A DNA stretch of 64,000 nt from Faeciplasma sp900553675 (GCA_958428235.1 CAUAFG010000007.1:1-64000); one strand, 5' to 3'. Counted from the first letter of the stretch, positions 1 through 9,361 are shown. The notes: a model not told the origin generated them from the letters alone. Program-made: numbers and translations.

Positions 1-75
1 CATCGTATATCTTATTTAGGGGATTTTTTGACTGCATATTTCTTGACAAGTTCAGACAGTCAAGCAGATGACAAA

Positions 76-175
76 CCCCTCACCCGTAGGCGCAAATTAT
101 CCTCACACAAATCCCCGCAGTCCGTCAGGCAGCCAACGCCCCTTCACCCGCAGGCGCAGAATCACCCCACATACA
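76..175. repeat. Imperfect direct repeat of about 33 bp
   Basis: Two copies (about 76-108 and 139-172) share CCCCT(T)CACCCG(T/C)AGGCGCA followed by a similar AT- and C-rich tail. They lie downstream of the ABC exporter operon, outside any gene I accept. Function unknown; they may be degraded hairpin-repeat material like that seen elsewhere in the window. Confidence 0.5.
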
Positions 176-181
176 TTCAAC

Positions 182-218
182 AAAAAACAACCTCCGCCGT
201 AACAATTACAGCAGAGGT
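182..218 (-). terminator. Intrinsic terminator after the ABC exporter operon
   Basis: On the minus strand an 8-bp stem (ACCTCTGC at 218-211 with GCGGAGGT at 197-190, one G-U pair) is followed by a T-rich run at 187-182. It starts about 20 nt past the stop codon of the exporter subunit at 239. Confidence 0.7.
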
Positions 219-238
219 CATTCTCCTCAAAAAAATCA

Positions 239-2194
239 TCAATCGAGTTCCTTAACACCCGTATAAAGCTCGTAATACCTGCCCTTCTGCGCAAGCAGAT
301 CATCATGATCCCCTCGCTCGATTATCTCGCCGTTTTCAAGCACCATAATGGCGTTTGCATTTCTGACAGTCGAAAGACGGTGAGCAATAACAAAGGTGGT
401 GCGGTTCTTCATCAGCCTATCCATTCCATGCTCGATGTGCCGCTCGGTTCTGGTATCTACCGATGACGTCGCCTCGTCTAAAACAAGTATCGGAGCGTTG
501 GAAAGCGCGGCACGGGCTATGTTAAGCAGCTGACGCTGACCCTGAGAAAGGTTTGCGCCGTCGCTCTCTAAAACGGTGTCGTAGCCATGCTCTAACCTCA
601 TTATAAACGAGTGCGCGCTGGCGGTCTTGGCGGCGGCAACAACCTCGTCGTCGGTGGCGTCAAGCCTGCCGTAACGGATGTTCTCGCGGACAGTTCCGGT
701 GAACAGGTGGGTGTCCTGCAAAACCATGGCGATGTTCTTCCGCAGGAAGTCGCGGCTGTAGTCCTTTAGCGGTCTGCCGTCGATAAGTATTTCGCCCTCG
801 TTGATATCGTAGAAGCGATTTAACAGGTTGGTGACGGTTGTCTTGCCCGCGCCGGTCGAGCCGACAAAGGCTATCTTCTGTCCGGGCTTTGCATAAAGGC
901 TGATGTGCTTAAGCACCGTTTTATCCGGAACATAGCCGAAGCTTACGTCTTTAAGCACAACGTCGCCCCTGATAACGTCTGCCAAGGCATCGGGGACATC
1001 CGCCGCTTCGGGGTCGGTGTCCATAACCTCAAATACTCGCTCCGCTCCGGCAAGAGCTGCAAATATGGTTGACATCTGCTGGGAGATGTTGTTTATCGGC
1101 ATTGAGAACTGCTTGGAGTACTGCGCAAACAGTCCCAAAGCACCGGTTGAAAGCTTGCCGAACACCATAAGTATTGCGCCCACGCCGATGGTAACGCCGT
1201 AGGATATCTGAGATGTGTTGCCCATAAGCGGACCCATGATAGAGCCGTAGAACTGCGCCTTAAACTGCTTTTCGCGCATATCCTTATTTAAAATGCTGAA
1301 CTCGTCAACCGCGGTCTGCTCGTGATTGAACACCTTGATTACCTTCTGACCGGTTACGGTTTCCTCGGTGTAGCCGTTTACTGCACCCAAAGCCGCCTGC
1401 TGTCCGGAGTAGTATTTTGAGGATATCTTTGCGATAGCTCCGCCGCCCAGCGCAAATACCGGTATGAAGAAGATGGTAACAAGCGTTAAAATCCAGTTGG
1501 TGGTTATCATAAAGAAAAATGTACCCAAAAGGTTTACAACGCCGGATATGATGGACGTTAGCGAGTTGTTTATCATAACGTCTATATTGTCGATATCGTT
1601 GGTAAAGCGTGACATAACCTCGCCGGTGGGGTGGGAATCGAAGAATCTGACAGGAAGCCTTTGCAGCTTGGTGAACAGGTCGTTTCTTATAGATTCAATG
1701 GTTCCCTGAGATACTACAAGCATCATTCTAGACTGCAAGTAGCTGGTTATAACGCCGACTCCGTAGACAACGGCAAAGATACATATTACAACGATTATGT
1801 AGCTCATCATTTCGCTTCTGACGGCGACGTTTATGGGACCCGTAAAGCCGGCAATGATGTTATCGACTATTCTTTCAGGACCGCTTAAAGGCTGCTCCTG
1901 CCCGCTTACGGCAAGGCTCAGCTTGTTGATAATCGGCGCTAAAAGATATCCGCCGCAGAGCGATGCAACCGTGTTTACAAGCATGCACAAAAGAATGATA
2001 ACTATTCTGAACTTGTAGTTTTTAAGATAGCTGAGCATTCTTTTAATGGTCTGCGAGCCGTGCTTAAGGCTGGATTTTCCGACGCGGACTCCCCCTCTAC
2101 CTCTGGGACCTCCGCCTCCGGGACCACCGCCCATTCTTAAAGCGGTGGCTGAGGAATTATACTGCTTCTGAAGCTCTTTTAAATCTCTTGCCAT
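239..2194 (-). CDS. ABC exporter half-transporter, canonical-site subunit of a heterodimer
   Basis: A full half-transporter: an N-terminal Gly-rich tail, about six membrane segments, then a nucleotide-binding domain with Walker A GSTGAGKTT, signature LSQGQ, Walker B ILVLDEATSSVD and H-loop IAHRLST. It is the distal gene of a MarR-controlled pair and its start overlaps the end of the partner. Two starts are possible: a GTG at 2203, only 1 nt after AGGAG, and an ATG at 2194 with a 10-nt spacing; I chose the ATG. The partner has a degenerate ATPase site, and the LSQGQ signature here matches the known asymmetric exporters of the TM287/288, BmrCD and LmrCD type, in which the signature facing the degenerate site deviates. 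Likely role: multidrug or lipid export. The substrate cannot be read from sequence. Confidence 0.93.
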   Translation of the reverse strand: MARDLKELQKQYNSSATALRMGGGPGGGGPRGRGGVRVGKSSLKHGSQTIKRMLSYLKNYKFRIVIILLCMLVNTVASLCGGYLLAPIINKLSLAVSGQEQPLSGPERIVDNIIAGFTGPINVAVRSEMMSYIIVVICIFAVVYGVGVITSYLQSRMMLVVSQGTIESIRNDLFTKLQRLPVRFFDSHPTGEVMSRFTNDIDNIDVMINNSLTSIISGVVNLLGTFFFMITTNWILTLVTIFFIPVFALGGGAIAKISSKYYSGQQAALGAVNGYTEETVTGQKVIKVFNHEQTAVDEFSILNKDMREKQFKAQFYGSIMGPLMGNTSQISYGVTIGVGAILMVFGKLSTGALGLFAQYSKQFSMPINNISQQMSTIFAALAGAERVFEVMDTDPEAADVPDALADVIRGDVVLKDVSFGYVPDKTVLKHISLYAKPGQKIAFVGSTGAGKTTVTNLLNRFYDINEGEILIDGRPLKDYSRDFLRKNIAMVLQDTHLFTGTVRENIRYGRLDATDDEVVAAAKTASAHSFIMRLEHGYDTVLESDGANLSQGQRQLLNIARAALSNAPILVLDEATSSVDTRTERHIEHGMDRLMKNRTTFVIAHRLSTVRNANAIMVLENGEIIERGDHDDLLAQKGRYYELYTGVKELD

Positions 2195-2199
2195 GCCGC

Positions 2200-3948
2200 T
2201 CACGCTCCTTTCCTTTGGGCGTCGTTCTGGGAATAATAGATTTCCTGATACGCTTCGTTGGTTTCAAGCAGCTGCTCGTGAGTGCCTATGCCCGAAATCT
2301 CGCCCTCGTTCATAACTACTATAATGTCGGCGTCCTGCACCGAGGTTATTCTCTGGGCGATGATTATTTTGGTGGAGTCGGCAAGCTCGTTTTTGAACGC
2401 GAGCCTTATCTGAGTCTCGGTTGCGGTGTCTACCGCGCTGGTGGAGTCGTCTAAAATAAGCACCTTCGGCTTTTTAAGAAGCGCACGCGCTATGCAAAGG
2501 CGCTGCTTTTGCCCGCCCGAAACATTGGTGCCGCCCTGGTCGATTTCGGTCTGATAGCCGTCTTTAAACGAATCGACGAATTTATCCACCTGAGCGCTGT
2601 GTGCGGCGGCTTTTATCTCCTCCTCGGAAGCGTCCTCGTCGCCCCAGCGGAGATTTTCCTCAATCGTTCCGGAGAACAGGGTGTTGTTCTGCAAAACCAT
2701 ACCTATACCCTCGCGCAGGTTGTAGATGGTGTAGTCCTTAACGTTTCTGCCGTCGACAAGAACTTCGCCCTCGTCGGGGTCGTAAAGCCTTGATATCATC
2801 GAAACAAGAGTGGTTTTGCCGCAGCCGGTCGAGCCGATTATTCCCACGATCGACTTTGCCGGTATTTTCAGGTTGATATTATTAAGCACGCTTTCGTCTG
2901 AGTTCTTGTAGTAACGGAATGTGACGTTTTTAAACTCGATTTCGCCGTTCTTAACGGTAAGCTCGGGGTCGGCGGTCTCGTTATCGCGGATGTCGGGCTG
3001 CTCGTCGAGTATTTCCTTGATACGCTTTGCCGATGCCAGCGCACGCGATGACATCATCAGAAGCATGGAAACCATCATCAGTGAGAACAAAATCTGGTTG
3101 GTGTATGTAACGAACATCTGCAAATCGCCAACGCCCATTCCGATTCCCGCGGTGTCGAACACCATTCTCGAGCCGAAGTAGATTATGCACAAAACGGTAA
3201 CGTTCATGATAAGCGTTGTAACCGGCGACATGAAAATCATAATTCTCATTGCGCTCATGCTGGCACGCTTGTATTCGCGGTTTGCGTTGCCGAACTTGTC
3301 GATTTCGTGATCCTCACGGACAAAGCTTTTAACCACCCTAACGTTGGTTACGTTCTCCTGAACGGTGGAGTTTAAGGCGTCGAGCTTTTTCTGAACCCGA
3401 CCGAACCGCGAAAATCCGGTGAGGATAATAGCTCCGACCGATACCAGAAGAACCGGTATTGAAACCGCAAATGTAACCGAAAGCTTTGGCTGAAGGCTTA
3501 TCGACATGATAAGTGCAGCGATGAGCATACCCGGTGCGCGGAAAGCCATCCTTAAAAGCATATTTATAAAGTTCTGCATCTGGGTAACGTCGTTTGTAAG
3601 CCTTGTTACCAGCGAACCGGTGGAGAACTTGTCGATATTGGCAAACGAGAAGGTCTGCACCTTTTCAAAAACGTCCTGCCGCAGGTCTGCTGCGAAGTTA
3701 ACAGACGCCTTTGCCCCGAAATATGAGCCGCCTACTCCGCCTGCCATCATTAAAACCGCACACAGAATTATTCCGCCCATTACCAAAAGGCCCTTGGCGA
3801 CGGTCAGCGTGCCATCCATCTGCGAGTCGATAACAGTGCCTAAAAGCTTAGGCATGATAACCTCGCCGGCAACCTCGACAAGCATACACAGCGGGGTTAT
3901 CAGAAAGTACATCCAGTAGGGTCTTATATATTTAAACCATGTTTTCAA
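2200..3948 (-). CDS. ABC exporter half-transporter, degenerate-site subunit
   Basis: A 582-aa membrane-plus-ATPase protein with Walker A GSTGCGKTT, signature NVSGGQKQR and Walker B VLILDDSTSAVD. The catalytic Glu after Walker B is Asp (LDD) and the switch histidine is Gln (IIAQRIT). This is the non-catalytic half expected in heterodimeric exporters, so this protein and the one at 239-2194 form one asymmetric pump. It lies 14 nt downstream of the MarR gene, and its stop overlaps the next reading frame as GTGA, which indicates translational coupling. The two subunits are clearly related but not recent duplicates. Confidence 0.93.
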   Translation of the reverse strand: MKTWFKYIRPYWMYFLITPLCMLVEVAGEVIMPKLLGTVIDSQMDGTLTVAKGLLVMGGIILCAVLMMAGGVGGSYFGAKASVNFAADLRQDVFEKVQTFSFANIDKFSTGSLVTRLTNDVTQMQNFINMLLRMAFRAPGMLIAALIMSISLQPKLSVTFAVSIPVLLVSVGAIILTGFSRFGRVQKKLDALNSTVQENVTNVRVVKSFVREDHEIDKFGNANREYKRASMSAMRIMIFMSPVTTLIMNVTVLCIIYFGSRMVFDTAGIGMGVGDLQMFVTYTNQILFSLMMVSMLLMMSSRALASAKRIKEILDEQPDIRDNETADPELTVKNGEIEFKNVTFRYYKNSDESVLNNINLKIPAKSIVGIIGSTGCGKTTLVSMISRLYDPDEGEVLVDGRNVKDYTIYNLREGIGMVLQNNTLFSGTIEENLRWGDEDASEEEIKAAAHSAQVDKFVDSFKDGYQTEIDQGGTNVSGGQKQRLCIARALLKKPKVLILDDSTSAVDTATETQIRLAFKNELADSTKIIIAQRITSVQDADIIVVMNEGEISGIGTHEQLLETNEAYQEIYYSQNDAQRKGA

Positions 3949-3962
3949 GTGAATTTCTCCTT

Positions 3963-4430
3963 TCAGCAGCAGTGCTTATCGCAGCCCGAAGCGGTTTTAA
4001 GATTTGAGGATACCCGCTTTAAGTAGCTGAGAAGCTCTTCAAGCTCATTCTCCGAGAAACCGTCGAAGGTTCTTTCGTCCACCTCGTCGAAAATCGCGCC
4101 GGTCATGTTGATTACTTCCTTGCCCTTGGGCGTTACGGTTATGTTGTTAACGCGCGAATCGTCCTCCGACTGCGCACGCTCGATAAATCCCTGCGCCTCT
4201 AACTTTTTCAGGGTTACCGTTACCGCGGCGGGAGATATCTCCATTCTTTTTGCAAGCTCCTTTTGCGAGATGTTGCCGTTGAAATTGATTGTCAGCAGCA
4301 TTGTATGCTGACTGCGGTGAAGCCCCAGCGCGCTGACCTTTGTTTCAACCAGCGCATGGTGAAGGCGATTGCACTTTAAAAACAGGTGCATACACTGCTT
4401 AAATCTGTCCTTTCGGGAACCTGACTCCAT
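3963..4430 (-). CDS. MarR-family regulator of the ABC exporter
   Basis: About 155 aa with a winged helix-turn-helix (NISQKELAKRMEISPAAVTVTLKKLEAQ) and the beta-wing residues typical of MarR (DDSRVNNITVTPKG). It ends in a Cys/His tail (GCDKHCC), which could be a redox or metal sensor; that is inference. The frame is open up to an ATG at 4448, but the ATG at 4430 sits 9 nt after AAAGGA and is the better start. It is first in an operon with the two exporter genes and is preceded by a consensus promoter whose -10 box overlaps a perfect palindrome, so autorepression and drug-induced release is the likely circuit. Confidence 0.92.
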   Translation of the reverse strand: MESGSRKDRFKQCMHLFLKCNRLHHALVETKVSALGLHRSQHTMLLTINFNGNISQKELAKRMEISPAAVTVTLKKLEAQGFIERAQSEDDSRVNNITVTPKGKEVINMTGAIFDEVDERTFDGFSENELEELLSYLKRVSSNLKTASGCDKHCC

Positions 4431-4469
4431 CTGTACCATTCCTTTCATAAAAATAATTTATCAGTTAAC

Positions 4470-4511
4470 AATTAACGAGTTAATTATATACTTTTGAATT
4501 GAAATTGTCAA
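4470..4511 (-). promoter_or_regulatory. Promoter and MarR operator of the exporter operon
   Basis: Minus strand: -35 TTGACA (4511-4506), 17-nt spacer, -10 TATAAT (4488-4483). A perfect palindrome AATTAAC-GA-GTTAATT (4470-4485) covers the -10 box, the usual place for a MarR-type repressor site. The rest of the gap up to 4808 holds only the divergent promoter for the SGNH genes. Confidence 0.8.
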
Positions 4512-4681
4512 TATCGATTTTGCAAAAAGTAAATAATAATACTGTGATGTTTTTGTTAAATTTATAAAAAATCGCCCTGCCCGACACATTCAGGAACATA
4601 ATATGCAGTATGCCCGCGTGTCATACGCAGACCGCAGCTGCAATTTCCGTTTTATATTGTATATAAATTTGCATATTTCGG

Positions 4682-4710
4682 TTTACTTTTTCGATAGAAA
4701 ATGCTATACT
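4682..4710 (+). promoter_or_regulatory. Promoter for the SGNH hydrolase pair
   Basis: TTTACT (4682-4687), 17-nt spacer, TATACT (4705-4710), about 100 nt ahead of the first hydrolase start. Confidence 0.55.
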
Positions 4711-4808
4711 GTATTTATTAATGGGCTTATGCTCAGCGGCTTCTGCAAAGTAATTGGCAAGCCTGCATGCGCAGGGCAAAAACAGATAGCACAAAGGAAG
4801 ATGACAAA

Positions 4809-5966
4809 ATGACAGAAATCAAAAACGAGATCTGGTTGGCAACATGGGGCACGGCTATGCTCACCCCCGCGGACGAACAGATTCCCAAAAATCCCACGCT
4901 TGAAAACAACACCCTGCGCCAGCAGATAAGGGTATCAGTCGGCGGAAACAAGCTAAGGCTTGTTATATCCAACGAATACGGCGAAACCGACCTTGAAATA
5001 GGCTCGCTTATGCTTGCAAGGATAGACAATCCCAAGAGCCACAAGGTAGACCTTGATTCGCAAATTGCGCTGACCTGCAATTCAGAGCCATCGTTCGTAG
5101 TCCCCGCCGGAAAGAGGATTACAACCGACGTTATCGATTTTGAATTTGCCCCGCTTGAAGACCTTGCTATTACCATGAAGCTTGGCAACGTTCCCTCAAC
5201 GCTCACCTGCCACACCGCTTCGAGATGCTCGGCATGGATTGTCAAGGGCGATCACGCCAAGGACAACGACTTTACCGACATCGAGGAGATGACCTCGTGG
5301 TACTTTATAACCGAGCTTGACACAATGGCTTCAAACGACAGCGCAGCTATTGTATGCCTTGGCGATTCCCTAACCGACGGCGCAAGCGTTGAGACAAACG
5401 CCTTTGCCCGCTACACCGACGAGCTTTCGCGCCTGTTGCGCAAGGATGAAAAGCTTAACAATCTGTCGGTGGTAAACATGGGCATAGGCGCGACGGCTTT
5501 ATATATCTACGGTGGAGAAATAGCGGGAACCAACCGCGCCAACAGGGACGTTTTAAAGATTCCGGGCGTTAAATACTGCGTACTGTTTATGGGCGTAAAC
5601 GATATCGGGGCGTCTAAAACCGATATCTCGGATGATATCATAAGAGAATACAAGTCCATAACCGAAAGATGCCACAAGCAGGGCATAAAGGTTATAGGCG
5701 TTACAATAACCCCATTCAAGGGCAACGGCTACTATTCCGAGCTTCATGAAAGCATCCGCATAAAGGTCAACAAATTTGTTCTGTCGGAGGATTCCGGCTT
5801 TGACGCCTGCATTGATATGTGCAAGGTTGTCGCTTCAGAAAACGACCCCGACAAGATGTCTTCATCATATGTTTCCGTTTGGAACGACTATCTGCACTTT
5901 AATCATAGCGGCTACAAGAAAGTGGGCGAAACAGTTTATCAGCACCTTAAGGAATTAATCGGCTAA
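4809..5966 (+). CDS. SGNH/GDSL-type hydrolase, cytoplasmic paralogue
   Basis: 385 aa. An N-terminal beta-rich domain (about 1-165) precedes an SGNH fold with block I GDSLTDGAS (nucleophile Ser), block III GVNDIG and block V DYLHFNHSGY (catalytic Asp-x-x-His). Likely an esterase acting on acetylated or acylated carbohydrate; the substrate is not readable. The frame is open from 4767, but the ATG at 4809, 8 nt after AAAGGAAG, is preferred. It has no signal peptide, unlike its paralogue 57 nt downstream, so the two probably act on the same chemistry inside and outside the cell. Confidence 0.88.
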   Translation: MTEIKNEIWLATWGTAMLTPADEQIPKNPTLENNTLRQQIRVSVGGNKLRLVISNEYGETDLEIGSLMLARIDNPKSHKVDLDSQIALTCNSEPSFVVPAGKRITTDVIDFEFAPLEDLAITMKLGNVPSTLTCHTASRCSAWIVKGDHAKDNDFTDIEEMTSWYFITELDTMASNDSAAIVCLGDSLTDGASVETNAFARYTDELSRLLRKDEKLNNLSVVNMGIGATALYIYGGEIAGTNRANRDVLKIPGVKYCVLFMGVNDIGASKTDISDDIIREYKSITERCHKQGIKVIGVTITPFKGNGYYSELHESIRIKVNKFVLSEDSGFDACIDMCKVVASENDPDKMSSSYVSVWNDYLHFNHSGYKKVGETVYQHLKELIG

Positions 5967-6023
5967 GCAGGATGATTCCTAAAAGATAAATTACGCAAAA
6001 CAACAAGAAAGGAAAGTATAAAA

Positions 6024-7268
6024 ATGAAACTGAAAAGACTTTTAGCACTGATTCTTGGCATGATAATGCTTCTGTCGCTTGCTTCCTGCGGCGAAGAATC
6101 AAAGGTTGTTGAGACCAAGGACGAGGCAGGATGGTTTACCACATGGACCTCGGCTCAGCTTACCGCCGGACCCGACGAAACTCCTATGGACCCCGCTCTT
6201 AAAGAAAACACCTGCCGTCAGCAGATAAGGGTGTCCATCGGCGGCGAAAAGATCAAGCTTACATTATCCAACGAATACGGCGACATTCCGGTTATTATCG
6301 AGGGTGTTCACATTGCCCATCTTTTAGACCCCAACGCGCCCGCTATCGACGCTTCTACCGACACTGCCGTTACCTTCGGCGGCGCAAATGAAGTAACCAT
6401 AGAACCGGGAACGGTTGTCGCCTCAGACGAAATCGATTTTAAGTTTGAAGCGCTGGACGATTTAGCCGTAACCATGAAGTTCGGCAAGTTCACCGGCGGA
6501 ACCATCACCAGCCACACCGCCGCAAGAGCTTCGACATGGATTGCATCCGGCGACCATCTTGCCGACGAAACCTTTAACCCCGGAAAGGTTATGACAAGCT
6601 GGTACTTCTTAAGCAGCCTTGAAACCTGGGGCGAAGCCGGAACAAAGACAATTGTCTGCATAGGCGACTCCATCACCGACGGTGCAAGCTCCACCACCAA
6701 CGCTTTTGCAAGATATTCCGACGAGCTGGCGCGCAGGCTTCAGGCAAACGAGTCCACCAAAAACATAGCCGTTGCAGCCAAGGGCATAGGCGGAAACGCT
6801 GTTTTCGGCGGTCTGGGTACTGCCTGCAAGGACAGGTTTGACAGAGACGTTATCAACGTCCCCGGCGTTAAGTACTGCGTTGTCATGATAGGCATAAACG
6901 ATATCGGCTACGAGGGCGAGGATATGTCCGATAAAATCATCGAGGAATACAAGGTGATGATTAAAAAGTGCCACGAAAACGGCATTAAGATTTACGGCGG
7001 AACCCTTACCCCCATCAAGGGAAGCGGCTACTATTCCGAGCTTCATGATAAGACCCGCAAGGCTCTGAACGAATTTATAAAGTCGGACAAGTCCGGATTC
7101 GACGGCTACATCGACTTTGAAGCAGCGTTAGCAGACCCTGCCGACCCCGACAAGCTCGACGACCAGTACGTTTCGGTATGGAACGACTACCTCCACCCCA
7201 ACGACGCTGGCTATTGCAAGATGGGCGAGGTCGCATATGAATATCTTAAGGATATTGTAGTTGAATAA
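6024..7268 (+). CDS. SGNH/GDSL-type hydrolase, lipoprotein paralogue
   Basis: 414 aa with a lipoprotein signal peptide: Lys-rich start, hydrophobic stretch, lipobox LASC near residue 23. The same architecture as the preceding gene: GDSITDGAS, GINDIG and DYLHPNDAGY carry the Ser, Asn and Asp/His residues. The two proteins align over nearly their whole length, so this is an old tandem duplication in which one copy has gained, or the other lost, export. Good ribosome site (AAAGGAAAG). It ends just before a palindromic repeat and a bidirectional terminator. Confidence 0.88.
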   Translation: MKLKRLLALILGMIMLLSLASCGEESKVVETKDEAGWFTTWTSAQLTAGPDETPMDPALKENTCRQQIRVSIGGEKIKLTLSNEYGDIPVIIEGVHIAHLLDPNAPAIDASTDTAVTFGGANEVTIEPGTVVASDEIDFKFEALDDLAVTMKFGKFTGGTITSHTAARASTWIASGDHLADETFNPGKVMTSWYFLSSLETWGEAGTKTIVCIGDSITDGASSTTNAFARYSDELARRLQANESTKNIAVAAKGIGGNAVFGGLGTACKDRFDRDVINVPGVKYCVVMIGINDIGYEGEDMSDKIIEEYKVMIKKCHENGIKIYGGTLTPIKGSGYYSELHDKTRKALNEFIKSDKSGFDGYIDFEAALADPADPDKLDDQYVSVWNDYLHPNDAGYCKMGEVAYEYLKDIVVE

Positions 7269-7276
7269 GCGCAATT

Positions 7277-7380
7277 ATACTAATATCCGTCTAGAAATGT
7301 CCAAAAAATCGGGTGCAAAACCCATCGTACAGCGGTTTTGTGCCCGATTTTTTGCTATCATTTCAGACGGAGATTAGTAT
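7277..7380. repeat. Palindromic element family A, copy 1
   Basis: About 104 bp. The outer arms 7277-7299 and 7359-7380 are inverted repeats with one mismatch and one gap, ending in ATACTAATATCC and GGAGATTAGTAT. An inner stem pairs about 7301-7320 with 7334-7353 (18 of 20). The same ends recur at 18959-19061 and 42469-42542. No coding capacity. Looks like a MITE or other non-autonomous mobile palindrome. Confidence 0.8.
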
Positions 7381-7413
7381 TATCCCCTGCTCCATCATAC
7401 CGAGCAGGGGATA
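7381..7413. terminator. Bidirectional terminator between convergent genes
   Basis: Perfect 12-bp stem TATCCCCTGCTC / GAGCAGGGGATA with a 9-nt loop, immediately next to family A copy 1 and between the convergent SGNH gene and the ABC permease gene. Confidence 0.7.
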
Positions 7414-7431
7414 ATTTTATGTCCTTCCGAC

Positions 7432-8238
7432 TTATTCAAGGTTGAGTCTTCTTTTAAGGAAGAAGGTCGTCAGCGCGGTGTAGATTGAAGCGAATATTGC
7501 TTGGAAAATAATAGACGCCAGCAGCGAAAGCGCAAAGGCACTTTGATACTGCTCCAGATTCTCAAAGTAGTATTCGATACCCTCCCTGGAGATAAGGGTT
7601 GTTATAATGCTCTCTACAGCCGAGAAGGCTATTACCAGTCCGATAGAGATAAGTGCCTTACACTTGTTGAAGGAGTAGCCCATCGACATCGCGGAGTATA
7701 TCATTGAGTAGCTCTTTATGACCGACACTATCATCAGAATGATGACAAGGATAAGGTTGAGCCATCCGTTTGCGCTCAAATGAACAAGCGCGCTGAAAAT
7801 GTCGCCGATAGCTTCAAAGGCTTCCGAAATATATTCTTTGTTGGACAGCACCGTGCAAAGAAGTATGCAGTTTATCGCTACTATCACCGAAAGTATCTGG
7901 AAGACAAGCGAGCATAACAGCTTTGCCATGACGTTTGAAAGGGGCTTTACAGGCAGAGTGTTCATAAGATAACCTTCCTTGCCCAGCAGGTTTACTTTAA
8001 ATCGCCTTATTGCAAAGATAAAGCTTAAAAGCATGGATGTAAACAGCAGGAACACAAAAACTATCATCACCAATGTGATCAACACGCCGATTACAGCCTG
8101 ACTGGTGCTTGTTACTTTGCTCGGAGTTATTGCTAGCGACAGTGCCGCCATAATGCTCATTATTATAGCCGCTCCGAAAATCGGGAAAATCACCCTTCCG
8201 CAAGCTTTGAACTCATATTTAAAAAGTTTTCCTAACAT
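7432..8238 (-). CDS. ABC transporter permease of the GntR-linked transporter
   Basis: 268 aa with about six hydrophobic segments and little else. It overlaps the upstream ATPase gene by 7 nt and has its ribosome site (GGAGGAATTC) inside that gene. The GntR-ATPase-permease order matches the YtrA-type operons of Bacillota, which respond to cell-envelope-active peptides or antibiotics. That role is known for some relatives and is inference here. Confidence 0.82.
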   Translation of the reverse strand: MLGKLFKYEFKACGRVIFPIFGAAIIMSIMAALSLAITPSKVTSTSQAVIGVLITLVMIVFVFLLFTSMLLSFIFAIRRFKVNLLGKEGYLMNTLPVKPLSNVMAKLLCSLVFQILSVIVAINCILLCTVLSNKEYISEAFEAIGDIFSALVHLSANGWLNLILVIILMIVSVIKSYSMIYSAMSMGYSFNKCKALISIGLVIAFSAVESIITTLISREGIEYYFENLEQYQSAFALSLLASIIFQAIFASIYTALTTFFLKRRLNLE

Positions 8239-8933
8239 CTGAATTCCTCCCTGAAAAGCGAGTCAACGCTCATTCCGCGCTGGTCGCGAATATTATCCAC
8301 CATATCGTTGAGGACTATGGTTCCGTCCTTTATAAAGAATACCTCGTCGAGGATCTTTTCAACGTCCGAAATAAGGTGAGTGGAAATAACCACCGCCGCT
8401 TCGGGGTTGTAGTTGGAGATGATGGTGTTTAAAATATAATCGCGGGTGGCAGGGTCAACGCCGCCTAAGGGTTCATCCAAAAGATAAAGCTTAGCCTCGC
8501 GGCTCATGGTTAAAACAAGCTGAACCTTTTCCTTGTTGCCCTTTGATAAGGTCTTGAACCGCTGATTTTCGTCAAGATTCAGGCTTTTAAGCATATCCTT
8601 GGCTTTTTCAAGCTTGAAATCAGCGTAGAAATCGCAGTAGAACTTTAAAAGCTCGCTTATCTTCATCCATTCGGGCAGCGAAACGCAGTCGGGCAGGTAG
8701 GATATATCCTTTTTGGACTGCACCCCGATTGGATTGCCGCAAATCTTGATCTCGCCGGAGGTGGGAGTTAAAAGACCGTTGGCTATTTTTATAAGAGTGG
8801 TTTTTCCGCTTCCGTTCGGACCCAGCAGACCGACAATTTTGCCGCCTGTTATTTCGATATTTACATCTTTCAGCGCGCCAACCGCGCCGTAGCTTTTACA
8901 CAACCCTCTGCATTCCATCACAGTGTTGCTCAT
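8232..8933 (-). CDS. ABC transporter ATP-binding protein
   Basis: 233 aa, a complete nucleotide-binding domain: Walker A GPNGSGKTT, a signature region reading LSKGNKEK in place of LSGGQ, Walker B LYLLDEPLGGVD and H-loop STHLISD. The altered signature is common in YtrB/CcmA-like ATPases that pair with membrane-only permeases. Second gene of the gntR operon, 42 nt downstream of the regulator. Confidence 0.9.
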   Translation of the reverse strand: MSNTVMECRGLCKSYGAVGALKDVNIEITGGKIVGLLGPNGSGKTTLIKIANGLLTPTSGEIKICGNPIGVQSKKDISYLPDCVSLPEWMKISELLKFYCDFYADFKLEKAKDMLKSLNLDENQRFKTLSKGNKEKVQLVLTMSREAKLYLLDEPLGGVDPATRDYILNTIISNYNPEAAVVISTHLISDVEKILDEVFFIKDGTIVLNDMVDNIRDQRGMSVDSLFREEFRC

Positions 8934-8975
8934 ATTAAATCATTCCTTTCTGATTGTTCCCATATTAAAGCCGTG

Positions 8976-9341
8976 CTATGAGGCTTCGTCCATGCTTTCA
9001 AGAAGCTTTATCGCCGCTTTCCGGTCGTACCCGATTTTTCGCATACTGTCCAGAAAATCGGATATGCTTCTTCGGGCAATTTCAAGCTTTGCGCTTTGGA
9101 TCACTCCAACATCCTCGGTGACAAACCGCCCGCTTGTGCGGTTTGATTGCATAAGCCCCATGCGTTCAAGTTCGGAAAGCGCGCGCTGCATTGTGTTGGG
9201 ATTGACGCCTGCGGCAGAGGCAAGATCTCGCACCGACATTACCTTTTCCCCCGGACTTACCTCTCCCGAAACTATGAACAGCTTCATCTGCTCGACTATC
9301 TGAGTGTAGATGGGTCGGTCGTCTGAAAATTCCCACTTCAT
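8976..9341 (-). CDS. GntR-family regulator, YtrA type
   Basis: 121 aa: an N-terminal winged helix-turn-helix (PIYTQIVEQMKLFIVSGEV, VRDLASAAGVNPNTMQRAL) and only a short C-terminal helical region, the hallmark of the YtrA subfamily, which lacks a large effector domain. The frame also permits a GTG at 9350, but GGAGG lies 8 nt before the ATG at 9341. A 12-bp perfect inverted repeat in its promoter is the likely autoregulatory operator. Confidence 0.92.
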   Translation of the reverse strand: MKWEFSDDRPIYTQIVEQMKLFIVSGEVSPGEKVMSVRDLASAAGVNPNTMQRALSELERMGLMQSNRTSGRFVTEDVGVIQSAKLEIARRSISDFLDSMRKIGYDRKAAIKLLESMDEAS

Positions 9342-9361
9342 TATATTCACCTCCTGCCGTC

